From positions 3,874,501 to 3,938,500 of the forward strand of contig NZ_CP089391.1 of assembly GCF_027594865.1 (NCBI RefSeq): a stretch of 64,000 bases of DNA, read 5' to 3'. The notes beneath the pieces are model-generated. The model saw nothing but the letters and a program-made list of their open reading frames with translations, ran no database searches and had not been told where the DNA came from. This document shows positions 39,607 through 47,736 of this stretch, piece after piece; positions within the stretch are counted from its first letter, which is position 1, and the number at the start of each line of letters is the position of its first letter. Source of the stretch: Bradyrhizobium xenonodulans (lineage in GTDB: Bacteria > Pseudomonadota > Alphaproteobacteria > Rhizobiales > Xanthobacteraceae). The translations under genes and the position numbers were made by a program.

Positions 39607-39952
39607 TCAGGCCTCCCAAAAAAAATGCGGTCGACGTTCTCCCCGCAGGTCGACCAGCCACGGACGAAACACAGGGGGACGGGTGGCCGGGCTTTGCGGA
39701 GGTCAATCGCGTGCGCGGATTACCATTGGCTCGATCGGCGTCCATATTTTCCCTGGCGGGTCCGCTCAGGCGGGTCCTGAAAGCGAGGGGGCCGGGGAGG
39801 GCCTCGCGCGCGAGCGGCCGCGCCTGGTCTGCTGCAACAGAGTGAAGGACTGAGTTGGCACCCGCGCGCGAAATGTCCTCGGCGACGATGGATGCCACCT
39901 TTCCCATGGTCTTCCCAATAGCATGGTCAAGCCTGTCCATGCGCCCAAACAT
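39599..39952 (-). CDS. Possible hypothetical protein at the head of the small-gene cassette
   Basis: A frame starting around ATG 39952 (MFGRMDRLDHAIGKTMGKVASIVAEDIS...) that ends 8 bases inside the next gene, matching the overlap pattern of the cassette. The second half is Arg/Pro/Ser-rich, so it could also be fortuitous. No motif. Confidence 0.35.
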   Translation of the reverse strand: MFGRMDRLDHAIGKTMGKVASIVAEDISRAGANSVLHSVAADQARPLAREALPGPLAFRTRLSGPARENMDADRANGNPRTRLTSAKPGHPSPCVSSVAGRPAGRTSTAFFLGGLNV

Positions 39953-40172
39953 CAGTGATTTGCAACGGTTATGCAAGGGCGACCAGCAGTCTTATGCACT
40001 GCGGGTAGAGCAAAAGCGCCGGTGCGAAGCGATGTTTCCCAAGCGGATCACGCGCGTGAGTGCCGAACCGCGGTCTGAGCCGGAATTCCTAGGCCGGTCT
40101 TGAGGGCGTCAACTACCTATTCCGTGATCCCTCCGGTGTGCTCCTTGTTCATCACTTCCCGGCAAAGGACCG

Positions 40173-40258
40173 TGAGACAGTATGGTCCCACCAATGGAGA
40201 CAGATATGCTCTGACCGGACTGTCTCACGCCGATTGAGACAGTATGGTCCGAGCATAT
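40173..40258. repeat. TGAGACAG repeats with a 24-bp inverted repeat (candidate origin or operator)
   Basis: TGAGACAGTATGGTCC occurs at 40173-40188 and again at 40235-40250. A third, inverted copy at 40213-40227 makes the arms of a 24-bp inverted repeat (40204-40227 and 40235-40258, 21 of 24 paired, 7-nt spacer) whose outer parts are ATATGCTC/GAGCATAT. It lies in the intergenic region next to the primase-helicase genes, as expected for a replication origin with iterons or for a repressor binding region. Confidence 0.65.
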
Positions 40259-40364
40259 AGGTCGAGATGGGCCTCGCGGGCGGGTGTGCGCACTGCGGCG
40301 TGCGCGGGTCTTTAAGCTTCTGGGGAGATAGCAGGGAAAGCGCGCGCGAAAACTGTCGGCGGGC

Positions 40365-40964
40365 TCATTGGAGCTGCGGCGAAGCCTGCTTCTGCCGGCG
40401 ATACCACGTCGCCTTCGAGATGCCCTCGGCGATCCACGGCTTCGCATGTCCGATGGCACTCGCCTCGTATTCGTGCCGCGGCTTCGCGCCTTTCAAGCGG
40501 CGCTTGGCTTCGCGTGAGATGCGCCGGGTCTGGGCCTGGATCGCGGCTGCTTCTTCTCGCGTGATGTCGAACGCCCAGACGGTGCCGATCTTCAGCTTGG
40601 TGCGCTCCGCCCAGGTCAGCCGGAGACGCTTGCCCATAGTCTCCGCGCCCCATTTGATCGGCTTCGCGAACACGCGGTCAATCAGGGCGTTGGCCTCGCC
40701 GGGCGGCATCCACGGGGCTCTGCGCGCCATCCAGGCGGTCATCCTGTTGAGCGCGTCGCCACCATGGGCGAAATGGTGCAGCATAATCAGCGCATCGTCG
40801 CGGCCGGCGTCGTCGTCCGGTAGTTCGCGCCCGTAGCGGTGGACCAGCAAGCGATCGATTTCGGCCAGCCTTTTCGGCGCCATGCTGAACTTGCGGCCGT
40901 TCCGGTGGCGGATCTGGATCTCGCGCTTCTTTGCCTTCACGATGTGCGGTGCGGGACGGGTCAT
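40365..40964 (-). CDS. Phage replication-associated hypothetical protein, 199 aa
   Basis: Basic protein (MTRPAPHIVKAKKREIQIRHRNGRKFSMAPKRLAEIDRLLVHRYG...), mostly helical. Its C-terminus contains KPWIAEGISKATWYRRQKQ, a typical helix-turn-helix recognition segment. It overlaps the primase gene by 4 bases (ATGA), so it is co-translated with it. A role as an initiator or partner binding the adjacent repeats is plausible, but no initiator domain is recognised. Confidence 0.55.
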   Translation of the reverse strand: MTRPAPHIVKAKKREIQIRHRNGRKFSMAPKRLAEIDRLLVHRYGRELPDDDAGRDDALIMLHHFAHGGDALNRMTAWMARRAPWMPPGEANALIDRVFAKPIKWGAETMGKRLRLTWAERTKLKIGTVWAFDITREEAAAIQAQTRRISREAKRRLKGAKPRHEYEASAIGHAKPWIAEGISKATWYRRQKQASPQLQ

Positions 40965-41878
40965 CCGAGCAGCACGTCGTTCCAGTCGGTCCCGGTCTCA
41001 GGCGGCAGTCTCACGTCGATCTCGACACGGCCAGCCATCCGCGAGGCGAGGGCGTATGCGGCGCGCTGCCCTGTGCCGTTGGCGTCGTGGTCGCCGAAGA
41101 TGACAAGGCGCTCGGTGCCAACCGGCGGCTCGAACCTCTCGACGCCTCCCGCATCCAGCGCGGACCACGTCGGCACGTCGAACAACATCGTGCAGGCGAT
41201 CGCAGTCTCGATGCCCTCAGCGATGCCTAGGACCGGCGCCGGTGGCGTGAGACGAACGGCGCCCCCGGGTGGGCGGCTGCCGGGACAGAACATGCGGACG
41301 CGGTCAACGGCAGCCTTCTTGCCGCCTGTAGTGATGTAGGTCTTGTGGATGGTGCTGGCCTTGCCGGCGGGATCGGTGACCATGGCCAACATTGCCGGAT
41401 GCCATGTCACTGGTGGCCCGCTGTGCCGTGCGCGCTGGCATGTGCGCAAGGCGCGCGGGTAACTGTCCAGGCGCAGGCCTCGGCCGGTTATCCACAGGTC
41501 GACCGGATCGCCGGGGATCACGGCGCGCCCGCTGCACCACAGCGCATTGAGGGCCGCGCGGTTCTCCTGGTCGGACCGCTGACGGCGCGCCGTATCGATT
41601 GGAGCATCGCCCAGAACGCGCTCGATGTGCGCGGCTACATCGCGGAAACTGAGCTTCGTGAATTTCAGGGCCAGCGCAACGCCGTTACCGCCTTGGCACC
41701 GGTTGCACCACCACGTGCCCTTGCCCTCGATGTCCGTGAAGCGCCAGCGGTCCTTGCCTCCGCACATAGGGCAGGGGCCGTTCTTCCGCTTCAGGAATCT
41801 GCGGTCCATGCCAAGCGCTGGCAAGATGGTTTGCCAGCGTCCGCGGGCCCGCTCGTGCAGCGGCGTCGTCATCACCAT
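40961..41878 (-). CDS. Phage/plasmid-type DNA primase (zinc finger plus Toprim)
   Basis: 305 residues. The N-terminal zinc finger is of the CPMCGGKDRWRF ... WWCNRC type, as in P4-alpha-like primases. The C-terminal Toprim domain has the acidic centre GIAEGIETA and the DxD-type motif IFGDHDANGTGQRAA. The combination matches the DNA primases of prophages and satellites. It synthesises RNA primers for element replication. It lies between the replication-associated gene and the helicase, with overlaps on both sides. Confidence 0.85.
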   Translation of the reverse strand: MVMTTPLHERARGRWQTILPALGMDRRFLKRKNGPCPMCGGKDRWRFTDIEGKGTWWCNRCQGGNGVALALKFTKLSFRDVAAHIERVLGDAPIDTARRQRSDQENRAALNALWCSGRAVIPGDPVDLWITGRGLRLDSYPRALRTCQRARHSGPPVTWHPAMLAMVTDPAGKASTIHKTYITTGGKKAAVDRVRMFCPGSRPPGGAVRLTPPAPVLGIAEGIETAIACTMLFDVPTWSALDAGGVERFEPPVGTERLVIFGDHDANGTGQRAAYALASRMAGRVEIDVRLPPETGTDWNDVLLG

Positions 41879-43329
41879 GACGCCCCCCGGGTCTTCGCAT
41901 ACGCGATCTGCTTAGAACGGACCCAATTCAAAGTTTCGATCGATGGTTTGAGCGGGGCGAGATAGGTGAGCCCGTTCGGCCAGTGCCCAAACTTGTCCTT
42001 GAACTTGTGCGCGACCCAGCCAGAGTTGTACTCGCGGTTGTTGGCGATCCACCGCAGCTCGCGATAGAACTGCGCCTTTTCGGCGGGCTGCTGCTGCGCG
42101 CGGGCTCGGAGTTCGACGAGCTCGCCGTCCTTGTTGACGACGTCGCATTTCGGTTGGGGCTTGAAGCCGCACGCGGGGCAGTTCGGCGTCTTTGGCGGCT
42201 TCAGAAAGGTGCATTTTGGGCACTTCTTCGGCAACGCCTCCTTGGGCTTTGCTTCCTGCTTCTGGCGCTCGCGGCCGTCGTCGAGCTTGTCGTGCTGGAT
42301 GTCGGTGACGAAGCCGATACGAAGATGATTGTCGCTATGGTCCAGGATCAGGCAATCGTCCTTGCCGTCGGCAGTGCGCAAGCCGCGCCCGATCATCTGG
42401 ACGAACAGCATCTGGGACTTCGTTGGGCGAGCGAGGATGATGCAGCAAACATTCCAATCGATGCCAGTGGTGAGACAGCCGACATTGCAGACGACTTCGA
42501 CCTCACCGGCATGGAAGCGCCGAGCGATGGCTTCACGCTCCGAGGCCTTGGTGTAGGCGTCGATGTATTCCGCGACGACGCCTGCAGCGATGAATTTCTG
42601 CTGCAAGTTTTTGGCGTGTACTCGGTCGACCGCGAAGCACAACGTCGGACGTCCGCGGCCGCGTTCCTTCCAGGTGTCGACGACGTCGGCGACCAGACCG
42701 GACTTGTCCATCGCCTTCGATAGATCGCCTTCATGATAATCACCGGCGAGGGTGCGCACTCCGGTGAGGTCGGGCGACGAGGGCGCGAACACGCGAAAGC
42801 GCGACAGGAAGCCTGCTTCGATCAATTCGTTGGTGGTCGAGCCAATGATCAGCGTGTCGAAGTAGCGGCCGAGCCCGCGGGTCCACGGCGTCGCCGAAAG
42901 ACCGATGAAGGGAGTGTCGGCCCATTCCGGCCGCGACATCCAGTCCGCATAGAACTCGTACCAGCGGTGAGCCTCGTCGATCATCACGCGGTCCGCGCGC
43001 GGAATGATGCGGCGCTGTAGCGTCTGCACGCTGGCCACTTGGATCGGCCGGGCATAATTGGTCAGCATGTGATCGGCTTGGATCACGCCGACGTCATAGA
43101 TGCCTTCGCGGTAGAATTTCTCGACGGTCTGGTCGACCAGTGAGAGGGCAGGGACCGTGAAGATTGCGCGCTGACCGGCGTCCACCGTCTTACCGGCGAT
43201 GGCGGCGCCGATGATGGTCTTGCCGCCGCCGGTGGGCAACTGCACCATGATGCGCCGGCGGCCGTCGGCGATCGCCTGGTCGATCTGCTCGAGAATGCGT
43301 GTCTGGTGAGGACGGAGGGTCGCGCCCAT
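41872..43329 (-). CDS. DEAD/DEAH-box superfamily 2 helicase
   Basis: 485 residues with motif Ia-VI of SF2 helicases: Walker A LPTGGGKTIIG, DEAH (MIDEAHRW), SATPW, then the second RecA lobe with TTGIDWN and QMIGRGLR. A zinc ribbon follows (CPKC ... CPAC). The remaining C-terminal region (about 90 residues) has an AAKP/NNREY pattern seen in Bradyrhizobium prophage helicases. It is the likely replicative or branch-processing helicase of the element, co-expressed with the primase (7-base overlap). Confidence 0.9.
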   Translation of the reverse strand: MGATLRPHQTRILEQIDQAIADGRRRIMVQLPTGGGKTIIGAAIAGKTVDAGQRAIFTVPALSLVDQTVEKFYREGIYDVGVIQADHMLTNYARPIQVASVQTLQRRIIPRADRVMIDEAHRWYEFYADWMSRPEWADTPFIGLSATPWTRGLGRYFDTLIIGSTTNELIEAGFLSRFRVFAPSSPDLTGVRTLAGDYHEGDLSKAMDKSGLVADVVDTWKERGRGRPTLCFAVDRVHAKNLQQKFIAAGVVAEYIDAYTKASEREAIARRFHAGEVEVVCNVGCLTTGIDWNVCCIILARPTKSQMLFVQMIGRGLRTADGKDDCLILDHSDNHLRIGFVTDIQHDKLDDGRERQKQEAKPKEALPKKCPKCTFLKPPKTPNCPACGFKPQPKCDVVNKDGELVELRARAQQQPAEKAQFYRELRWIANNREYNSGWVAHKFKDKFGHWPNGLTYLAPLKPSIETLNWVRSKQIAYAKTRGASW

Positions 43330-43459
43330 GTTGTGCCTTTCGGCGGGCGGGCCTTGCGAACGACAGCGGGAACGATTAGGACAGTTGCACTGATTTGGCG
43401 GTCAGCAGACTGTGTTCCCGCGGCCCGTGTGCGAAGACCTCGCGCGCGGGTCGTGTCGT

Positions 43460-43693
43460 TTAGGATGCCTGAGCGAGCTCGCCGCGGTTCAGCTTGCGAA
43501 GCAGGCCGACGTTGCAGCCCTTCTTGCCGACGCTAAGCGGGAAGGTCGGAATGGGCGGATTGCGGCGCCATGTGCGCTCAGAAGTGCCATTTGACAGCGC
43601 GGCCAGCTTGATCGGCACCGCGGCGCTGTCCGGAAGATGATCCAGGCGCTGAAGGGCGACGATCTCCGCGTCGGTGAGGGGGCGGGCACTCAT
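43460..43693 (-). CDS. Small AlpA/excisionase-like protein, 77 aa
   Basis: The region AALSNGTSERTWRRNPPIPTFPLSVGKKGCNVGLLRKL follows the MerR/AlpA-like pattern (a turn, then FP..V.LG.+...). The first part (LTDAEIVALQRLDHLPD) is a helix. AlpA and excisionases control integrase expression and excision. Its position between the replication block and the integrase region supports such a role. The identity is provisional. Confidence 0.5.
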   Translation of the reverse strand: MSARPLTDAEIVALQRLDHLPDSAAVPIKLAALSNGTSERTWRRNPPIPTFPLSVGKKGCNVGLLRKLNRGELAQAS

Positions 43694-43782
43694 GGCTCAA
43701 AGCTCCATCTGGTTACGATGGACGCGTTTGTGCGCTCTTGGCCGGATAGTTTCGGCCGGGAATGGTCGCCAATGGTCGCTAA

Positions 43783-44337
43783 TTAATTCCCGACTTTTGA
43801 TCGCCACTCCGCCACAAAGGCAGGGACCTTCTCCTTCAGCGTTGTGAGCTCGGGAGACTTCTGGCCGAACTTGTCTTCGATCGCGCGATAGAGATCAGCA
43901 GCCGATCGCCAACCGTCGAGCTGGTCATGCTCTGCAAAATCGCCGCGTGAGGTGAGCTGTTCGAATGTAAATTCTTTGATCGCGTGCCAGTCGTATTTGG
44001 CCTTGGCGCCAGCTCTCCGCTCATTCGTTGTTGCAGCCGGTGCCTGCGCCTTCATCACGTAGACCCAATGAGGCACTGGTATTCTGTGGCGCACCGAGAC
44101 GGGGCGGCCGGTGTCTCGGTCGATCCACATGATCTGAAACGCCCGCAGAGCTGGATCGTCACGGCCGGTTTGGTCGGCCCAAGAGAACTGCGCGGCAGAA
44201 ATCGGAACAGGCGCCAAATCGCCTTTAGCCTTTGTGCTGTATACGTGCGGGGCCACGTGGCCGTCGAGAATCTGTTGCCAAATATCCTGAGTCGACACGA
44301 GCACGTAGTTTGGGAATGGCAACGGCCGGTCTGTCAT
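43783..44337 (-). CDS. Hypothetical protein, 184 aa, coupled to the integrase
   Basis: The start at ATG 44337 overlaps the integrase stop (ATGA). The product (MTDRPLPFPNYVLVSTQDIWQQILDGHVAPHVYSTKAKGDLAPVPISAAQFSWADQTGRDDPALRAFQIMWIDRDTGRPVSVRHRIPVPHWVYVMKAQ...) is soluble, with a helical C-terminus. I do not recognise the family. Translational coupling to the integrase suggests a role in mobilisation or its control. Confidence 0.55.
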   Translation of the reverse strand: MTDRPLPFPNYVLVSTQDIWQQILDGHVAPHVYSTKAKGDLAPVPISAAQFSWADQTGRDDPALRAFQIMWIDRDTGRPVSVRHRIPVPHWVYVMKAQAPAATTNERRAGAKAKYDWHAIKEFTFEQLTSRGDFAEHDQLDGWRSAADLYRAIEDKFGQKSPELTTLKEKVPAFVAEWRSKVGN

Positions 44338-45653
44338 GATGCTGCCTCGCGAAGGCTGACCACGTTCTCCGAGACGATCGCGGCGAGGTGCTGAGCCCAC
44401 CTGTTGAGCGCGACGACGCGCTCCCTCAGATACAAGGCCTTGTTGTAGACGCCGCCAACACCTCGCTTGCCGCTTTGGAGGCTGGAGACGTGATTTAAAA
44501 TCGCTTCAACGACATGGGGCAGCACATCGAGGTCATCGCCCATCTTGGTCGACATGGTCCGGCGCAAGTCGTGCGGGCGCCAGTGCTCCAGCGGTCGGCC
44601 AAGATCCTTCTCGATGCGCTCGTCGAGCCGCTCTTTGCACCGCGACCATCCGGAGAAACCGCCCTGGCCGATACCGAACACAAATTCCCGGAGACTGCCG
44701 TCAGTGTTCGCCCTCTGCGGCCTGGCGTCGAGCAGAGCCTTTGCCGCGGCCGATAATGGGACGAGGTGAGGGCGCTTGTTTTTTGTCCGCTCGCCGGGCA
44801 GATCAATCACGTCGATCTCGAGCGCCGGCTGGTCGGGGGCGCCATCTTCTCCACGCTTCTTCTGAACCTCCACCTTCGCGATCTCGAATCGACTGAGATT
44901 GGCGATCTCGTCCGCGCGCTGGCCGGTGAGCATCATCAGTTTCAGGATTGTGCCGTGATCATCATCGCCGGCGTGCTTCCAGATCAGGCGGAGCTCGAAT
45001 TCCTTGAGCACGCGCTCGCGGCCGGTCTCCTTGGTCTTCGTCGTGCCGGCCACAGGGTTGGCCTCGATACCCTCGATGCCCTCCGACATTGCCCAGCCAA
45101 AGAAATCGGAAAGGGTAGAGCGGACCCTGTTGGCGGCAACGGGGCCGGAATTCGTGCGCACCGTTCCGAGCATCTCCGCGACGTCGCGACGGCTAATCTT
45201 GGCCGTTTGGAGACCATGAAGGGGTTTGGCGTGCTTCAGGACGTGGCGCTCGATCTCCTCGTAGGTTCCCGGCCGATTGGCCGCCTTCTTGGCAGCCAAA
45301 AACTTCTTGGCGATTGCCTCGAATGTGTCCCCAGCGCGCTTGCGGCTTTCGGTTTTCTCGCCGGCCGGATCCTCGCCCAGCTTCACCCGGGCGTGCAGAT
45401 GGGCCGCTTGTTCCCGAATACCCAGTTTGACCCTGCCGTCGACGTCCCGGATCGATTTGAAGCTTTCCGGGGTCGCCGAACCAAGGGACATCCGCCGCTG
45501 CTTGGTTCCGATGCTGTATTGAAAGATCCAGCCCCTCGAGCCGCCGGCGCGCACTCGGAGGCCAAAGCCGGGAATATCGTCGTCGAAGAAAACCTTGTCG
45601 GTCTCGCCGGCCCTCAGCCGCGCAGAGCCAAACCCTTTTGCCGTCAGCTTCAT
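44334..45653 (-). CDS. int: Tyrosine-type site-specific integrase
   Basis: 439 residues from ATG 45653. The N-terminus is a DUF4102-type arm-binding domain (KLTAKGFGSARLRAGETDKVFFDDDIPGFGLRVRAGGSRGWIFQY...), then a core-binding domain, then the catalytic domain. Active-site elements: Arg in MLTGQRADEI, Lys in the beta hairpin region, HxxR in PHDLRRTM, His near VVEAILNHVS, and Tyr in GVGGVYNKALY. It lies next to the right att core and recognises the tRNA-Pro 3' end. It mediates insertion and, with an excisionase, excision. Confidence 0.95.
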   Translation of the reverse strand: MKLTAKGFGSARLRAGETDKVFFDDDIPGFGLRVRAGGSRGWIFQYSIGTKQRRMSLGSATPESFKSIRDVDGRVKLGIREQAAHLHARVKLGEDPAGEKTESRKRAGDTFEAIAKKFLAAKKAANRPGTYEEIERHVLKHAKPLHGLQTAKISRRDVAEMLGTVRTNSGPVAANRVRSTLSDFFGWAMSEGIEGIEANPVAGTTKTKETGRERVLKEFELRLIWKHAGDDDHGTILKLMMLTGQRADEIANLSRFEIAKVEVQKKRGEDGAPDQPALEIDVIDLPGERTKNKRPHLVPLSAAAKALLDARPQRANTDGSLREFVFGIGQGGFSGWSRCKERLDERIEKDLGRPLEHWRPHDLRRTMSTKMGDDLDVLPHVVEAILNHVSSLQSGKRGVGGVYNKALYLRERVVALNRWAQHLAAIVSENVVSLREAAS

Positions 45654-45668
45654 CGGTCGCACCCTTCC

Positions 45669-45687
45669 TGGGAAGACCATGGGAAGA
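45669..45687 (+). repeat. Candidate integrase arm-type sites, right end
   Basis: TGGGAAG-N3-ATGGGAAGA, in the same orientation as the copy at 29558-29576. It lies between the integrase start and the attR core (16 bases before the int start codon). Confidence 0.6.
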
Positions 45688-45816
45688 TGCAGGCTGTCCG
45701 GAGTTGTCCTTTTGTGTCCGCGCAGACTGCTGGTCGGCAGGAATCTGCGTGATTTTTCAACGCTTGGCTAGTCTATTCGTCCTTGGGTGGCCATCTTTTC
45801 CACCATCGCCACCTGC

Positions 45817-45861
45817 TTTGGGTACTGCAGGTCGTTGGTTCGAATCCAGCTGCCCCGACCA
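45817..45861 (+). repeat. attR: 45-bp core duplicate of tRNA-Pro 3' end
   Basis: Identical to 29456-29500 and bounded by a T/C difference on the left and an A/G difference on the right. It cannot make a tRNA, since only the 3' part is present. Confidence 0.95.
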
Positions 45862-45888
45862 GTCCCGAGGCGATGTCGTCAGGCCGGT

Positions 45889-46110
45889 TCAGAACAACAG
45901 CCAATCGGCGAGCCGCCAGGCCAGGTAGCCGAGGGCGCCGATCCAGCCCAGCATGGCGATCCCGGCTAGCCCGAGCCAGCACAGCGCGAACAGCGAATTT
46001 CCGCTCTCCGTCGCACCGTCGAGTTTCTCGGTCGTATCAATTTGACTCACAGCGTCCCCTTGCCTTGCGGCCGCTTGTTCATTGGTCTTTGCTCGTTCGT
46101 GAAAATTCAC
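45889..46110 (-). CDS. Small membrane protein, 73 aa
   Basis: GTG start at 46110 with GGAG upstream. A charged N-terminal half (NFHERAKTNEQAAARQGDAVSQIDTTEKLDGAT) precedes one transmembrane helix (LFALCWLGLAGIAMLGWIGALGYLAW). It is the first host gene on the right of the element. The function is unknown. Confidence 0.5.
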   Translation of the reverse strand: MNFHERAKTNEQAAARQGDAVSQIDTTEKLDGATESGNSLFALCWLGLAGIAMLGWIGALGYLAWRLADWLLF

Positions 46111-46386
46111 AGGCCGCGCTCCAGCTCACACGGACGTGAGACGAGGTGACTGCCCATTCACGTCGGAGGCTGCTTGCAGCCGTCCGTAGCGTTCCTGGAC
46201 AGATGGGAAGAAGTTGCAACTCGTGGCGCGGTGATTGGTTGCCGATGTCTGCCTGGAAACTGTGCGCCGCGGCGACGATTTTTTCGCAAGGCCAGCGCCT
46301 GCTTGGCGCGACCGCCGCGTTGAAGGAGAGAGCAGGGCAGCGCCATCGGCGCTACGCCCCGCTGTTTTCTTCAGGGCGAGGTCTTC

Positions 46387-46773
46387 ATGTCGATCAGTGC
46401 GATTGCATCAACCAGTGCGGCGGTGACGACGTCTGCGTCGACCGCAGCGACGTCATCCTCCGCGGCATCATCGACGTCGGCGACGTCATCGACGGACTCC
46501 GCGTCGGAGACGTCAGCGACATCGTCCTCGCAATCGGCGGGCGGCAGCTCGGGCTCGGGCGGCGGCGGCAGCTCGGCCAAGACCATCGTCAGCGAGGTCT
46601 CCACCACCATCGGCGGCATCACCACCACGACGATTACTTATTCCGACGGCACGACCGAGGTGTCCACTTCGGCGAGCGCGCGAGACAGTCAGAGCAGCCA
46701 GGCGGCGGGGCAGACGTATAATGCGCAAGGCGCGCTCAGCGCCAATGCGCAGGGCAGCACCTCGAGCATCTGA
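46387..46773 (+). CDS. Ser/Ala/Thr-rich low-complexity protein, 128 aa
   Basis: An unusual product: residues 1-62 are almost all Ser, Ala and Thr, with a Gly/Ser linker (GGSSGSGGGGSS), then a short beta-type stretch (AKTIVSEVSTTIGGITTTTITYSDGTTEVST) and another Ser/Ala tail. No signal peptide is seen. The biased repeat-like DNA (GACGTC/GCGTCG-rich) makes expression uncertain, but the beta segment ending in YSDGT.EV looks real and resembles small exported proteins. Confidence 0.5.
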   Translation: MSISAIASTSAAVTTSASTAATSSSAASSTSATSSTDSASETSATSSSQSAGGSSGSGGGGSSAKTIVSEVSTTIGGITTTTITYSDGTTEVSTSASARDSQSSQAAGQTYNAQGALSANAQGSTSSI

Positions 46774-47523
46774 GCCAGTGCGATCGCGGGGCGAGGGCAG
46801 GCGGCCGATCGCGTCCTGCAGTGCCCGCGAAGCGGGCCTCAGACCCTTGGCGCTCATTCTCCCCGCAATGCGACTTCTGCGCGATTTTTCAAGGTATTGG
46901 GCAGAACGATCCGCACAAAATTAACCGGGAATGATCGAACCTTTGGCTGTCGCAGCCGACATATGGGTATTGGGGATTTCAGCGCCCAATGTCTAAACGG
47001 ACGCCGCCAAGCGATGATATTCCGCTTGAGCGGCGTTGCGCTTTTCAACGATCAGTTCGCCGCGTACCAGCCGAGCGGGAACGGCAAATACGGCCAGGCC
47101 AGATGGTTGTCGTTGGCGGGCCTGGGCGCTTCTGAGGCGGATGTCTTGACGCGCGGAGGGGCCGGCGTTGAGCCCAGCGCCAGGCGCAGACTTGCACATT
47201 GCAAATTCATTATGGTCGCCCCCGGCCGGTCAATTCTCTTGAAAAATTCGCGTCAGTTCAAAATTGCAAACGCGTGCCTAAAGCGGCGCACACTCATTCT
47301 CAAATTGTGCGCGCAGTCTAGAAAAACCGGCGCCGGTTTTCAACCGGTCTGGCCATCCATGCACGAGAAGTAAGGTTGACCGGTTAGGTTAAGGGCGAAC
47401 GGTGGTTGCGGCCGCATCAGCGGCTGATATCAGGTCGGGAAGGCGCGCAATGGGCTGCCTGTAGCAGGTGCTCACACAGGATCACAGTTCGTCGCGGCGC
47501 GCGCATCCTGCGAGTTCTGCGTC
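46774..47523. other. Gap of about 750 bp without a supported gene
   Basis: Both strands contain only broken or low-quality frames. The longest (46897-47373, plus strand) is Arg/Leu-rich and has no sign of selection. One copy of the 14-base word of the 24.3-kb repeat lies at 46973-46986. The sequence from about 47210 to 47390 is less GC-rich than the surroundings. It may hold regulatory RNA or decayed DNA. Confidence 0.4.
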
Positions 47524-47715
47524 ATGTCTTTCGATCGCAACGTCCGAAACAGTCGTCCGCAATCGAGCTGGACCGAGATCTGGCACCTCTGGACCGTGAT
47601 CGTGCCGCGCCGCTCGATCAACGGACAGCTCCTGGTCGGAAAAGTCTGGCGCCGCCACGACGGCCGCAACTGGATCTACAAGAAGTTTACCGAGTACGAC
47701 AGCGAAGCGGCCTGA
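47524..47715 (+). CDS. Small hypothetical protein, 63 aa
   Basis: The frame from ATG 47524 encodes SFDRNVRNSRPQSSWTEIWHLWTVIVPRRSINGQLLVGKVWRRHDGRNWIYKKFTEYDSEAA. The pattern WHLWTVIVPRRSI.G.L..GKVWRR..GR.W.YKKF is strongly structured (Trp/Arg-rich beta strands) and looks like a conserved domain of Bradyrhizobium. The function is unknown. Confidence 0.55.
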   Translation: MSFDRNVRNSRPQSSWTEIWHLWTVIVPRRSINGQLLVGKVWRRHDGRNWIYKKFTEYDSEAA

Positions 47716-47736
47716 AGCCGTATCGCGACCATCAGC

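Larger units (their letters stand above)
29501..45861. mobile_element. Integrated element in tRNA-Pro, phage-satellite-like, about 16.4 kb
   Basis: The element is bounded by the 45-bp att repeats. It carries a tyrosine integrase at the right end (44334-45653), a small AlpA-like gene, a helicase, a zinc-finger/Toprim primase, a replication-like gene, small unknown genes, a tailspike-like protein and cargo genes. Much of it reads leftward in overlapping units. I see no capsid, portal, large terminase, protease or lysis gene. This composition fits a phage-inducible satellite or a reduced prophage rather than a complete phage or a conjugative element (no relaxase or type IV secretion genes). Confidence 0.85.

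Noticed and set aside
46897..47373. 158-codon plus-strand frame in the gap before OpgC
   Set aside because: No ribosome binding site, composition is random-like and no motif is visible; kept as an unassigned gap.
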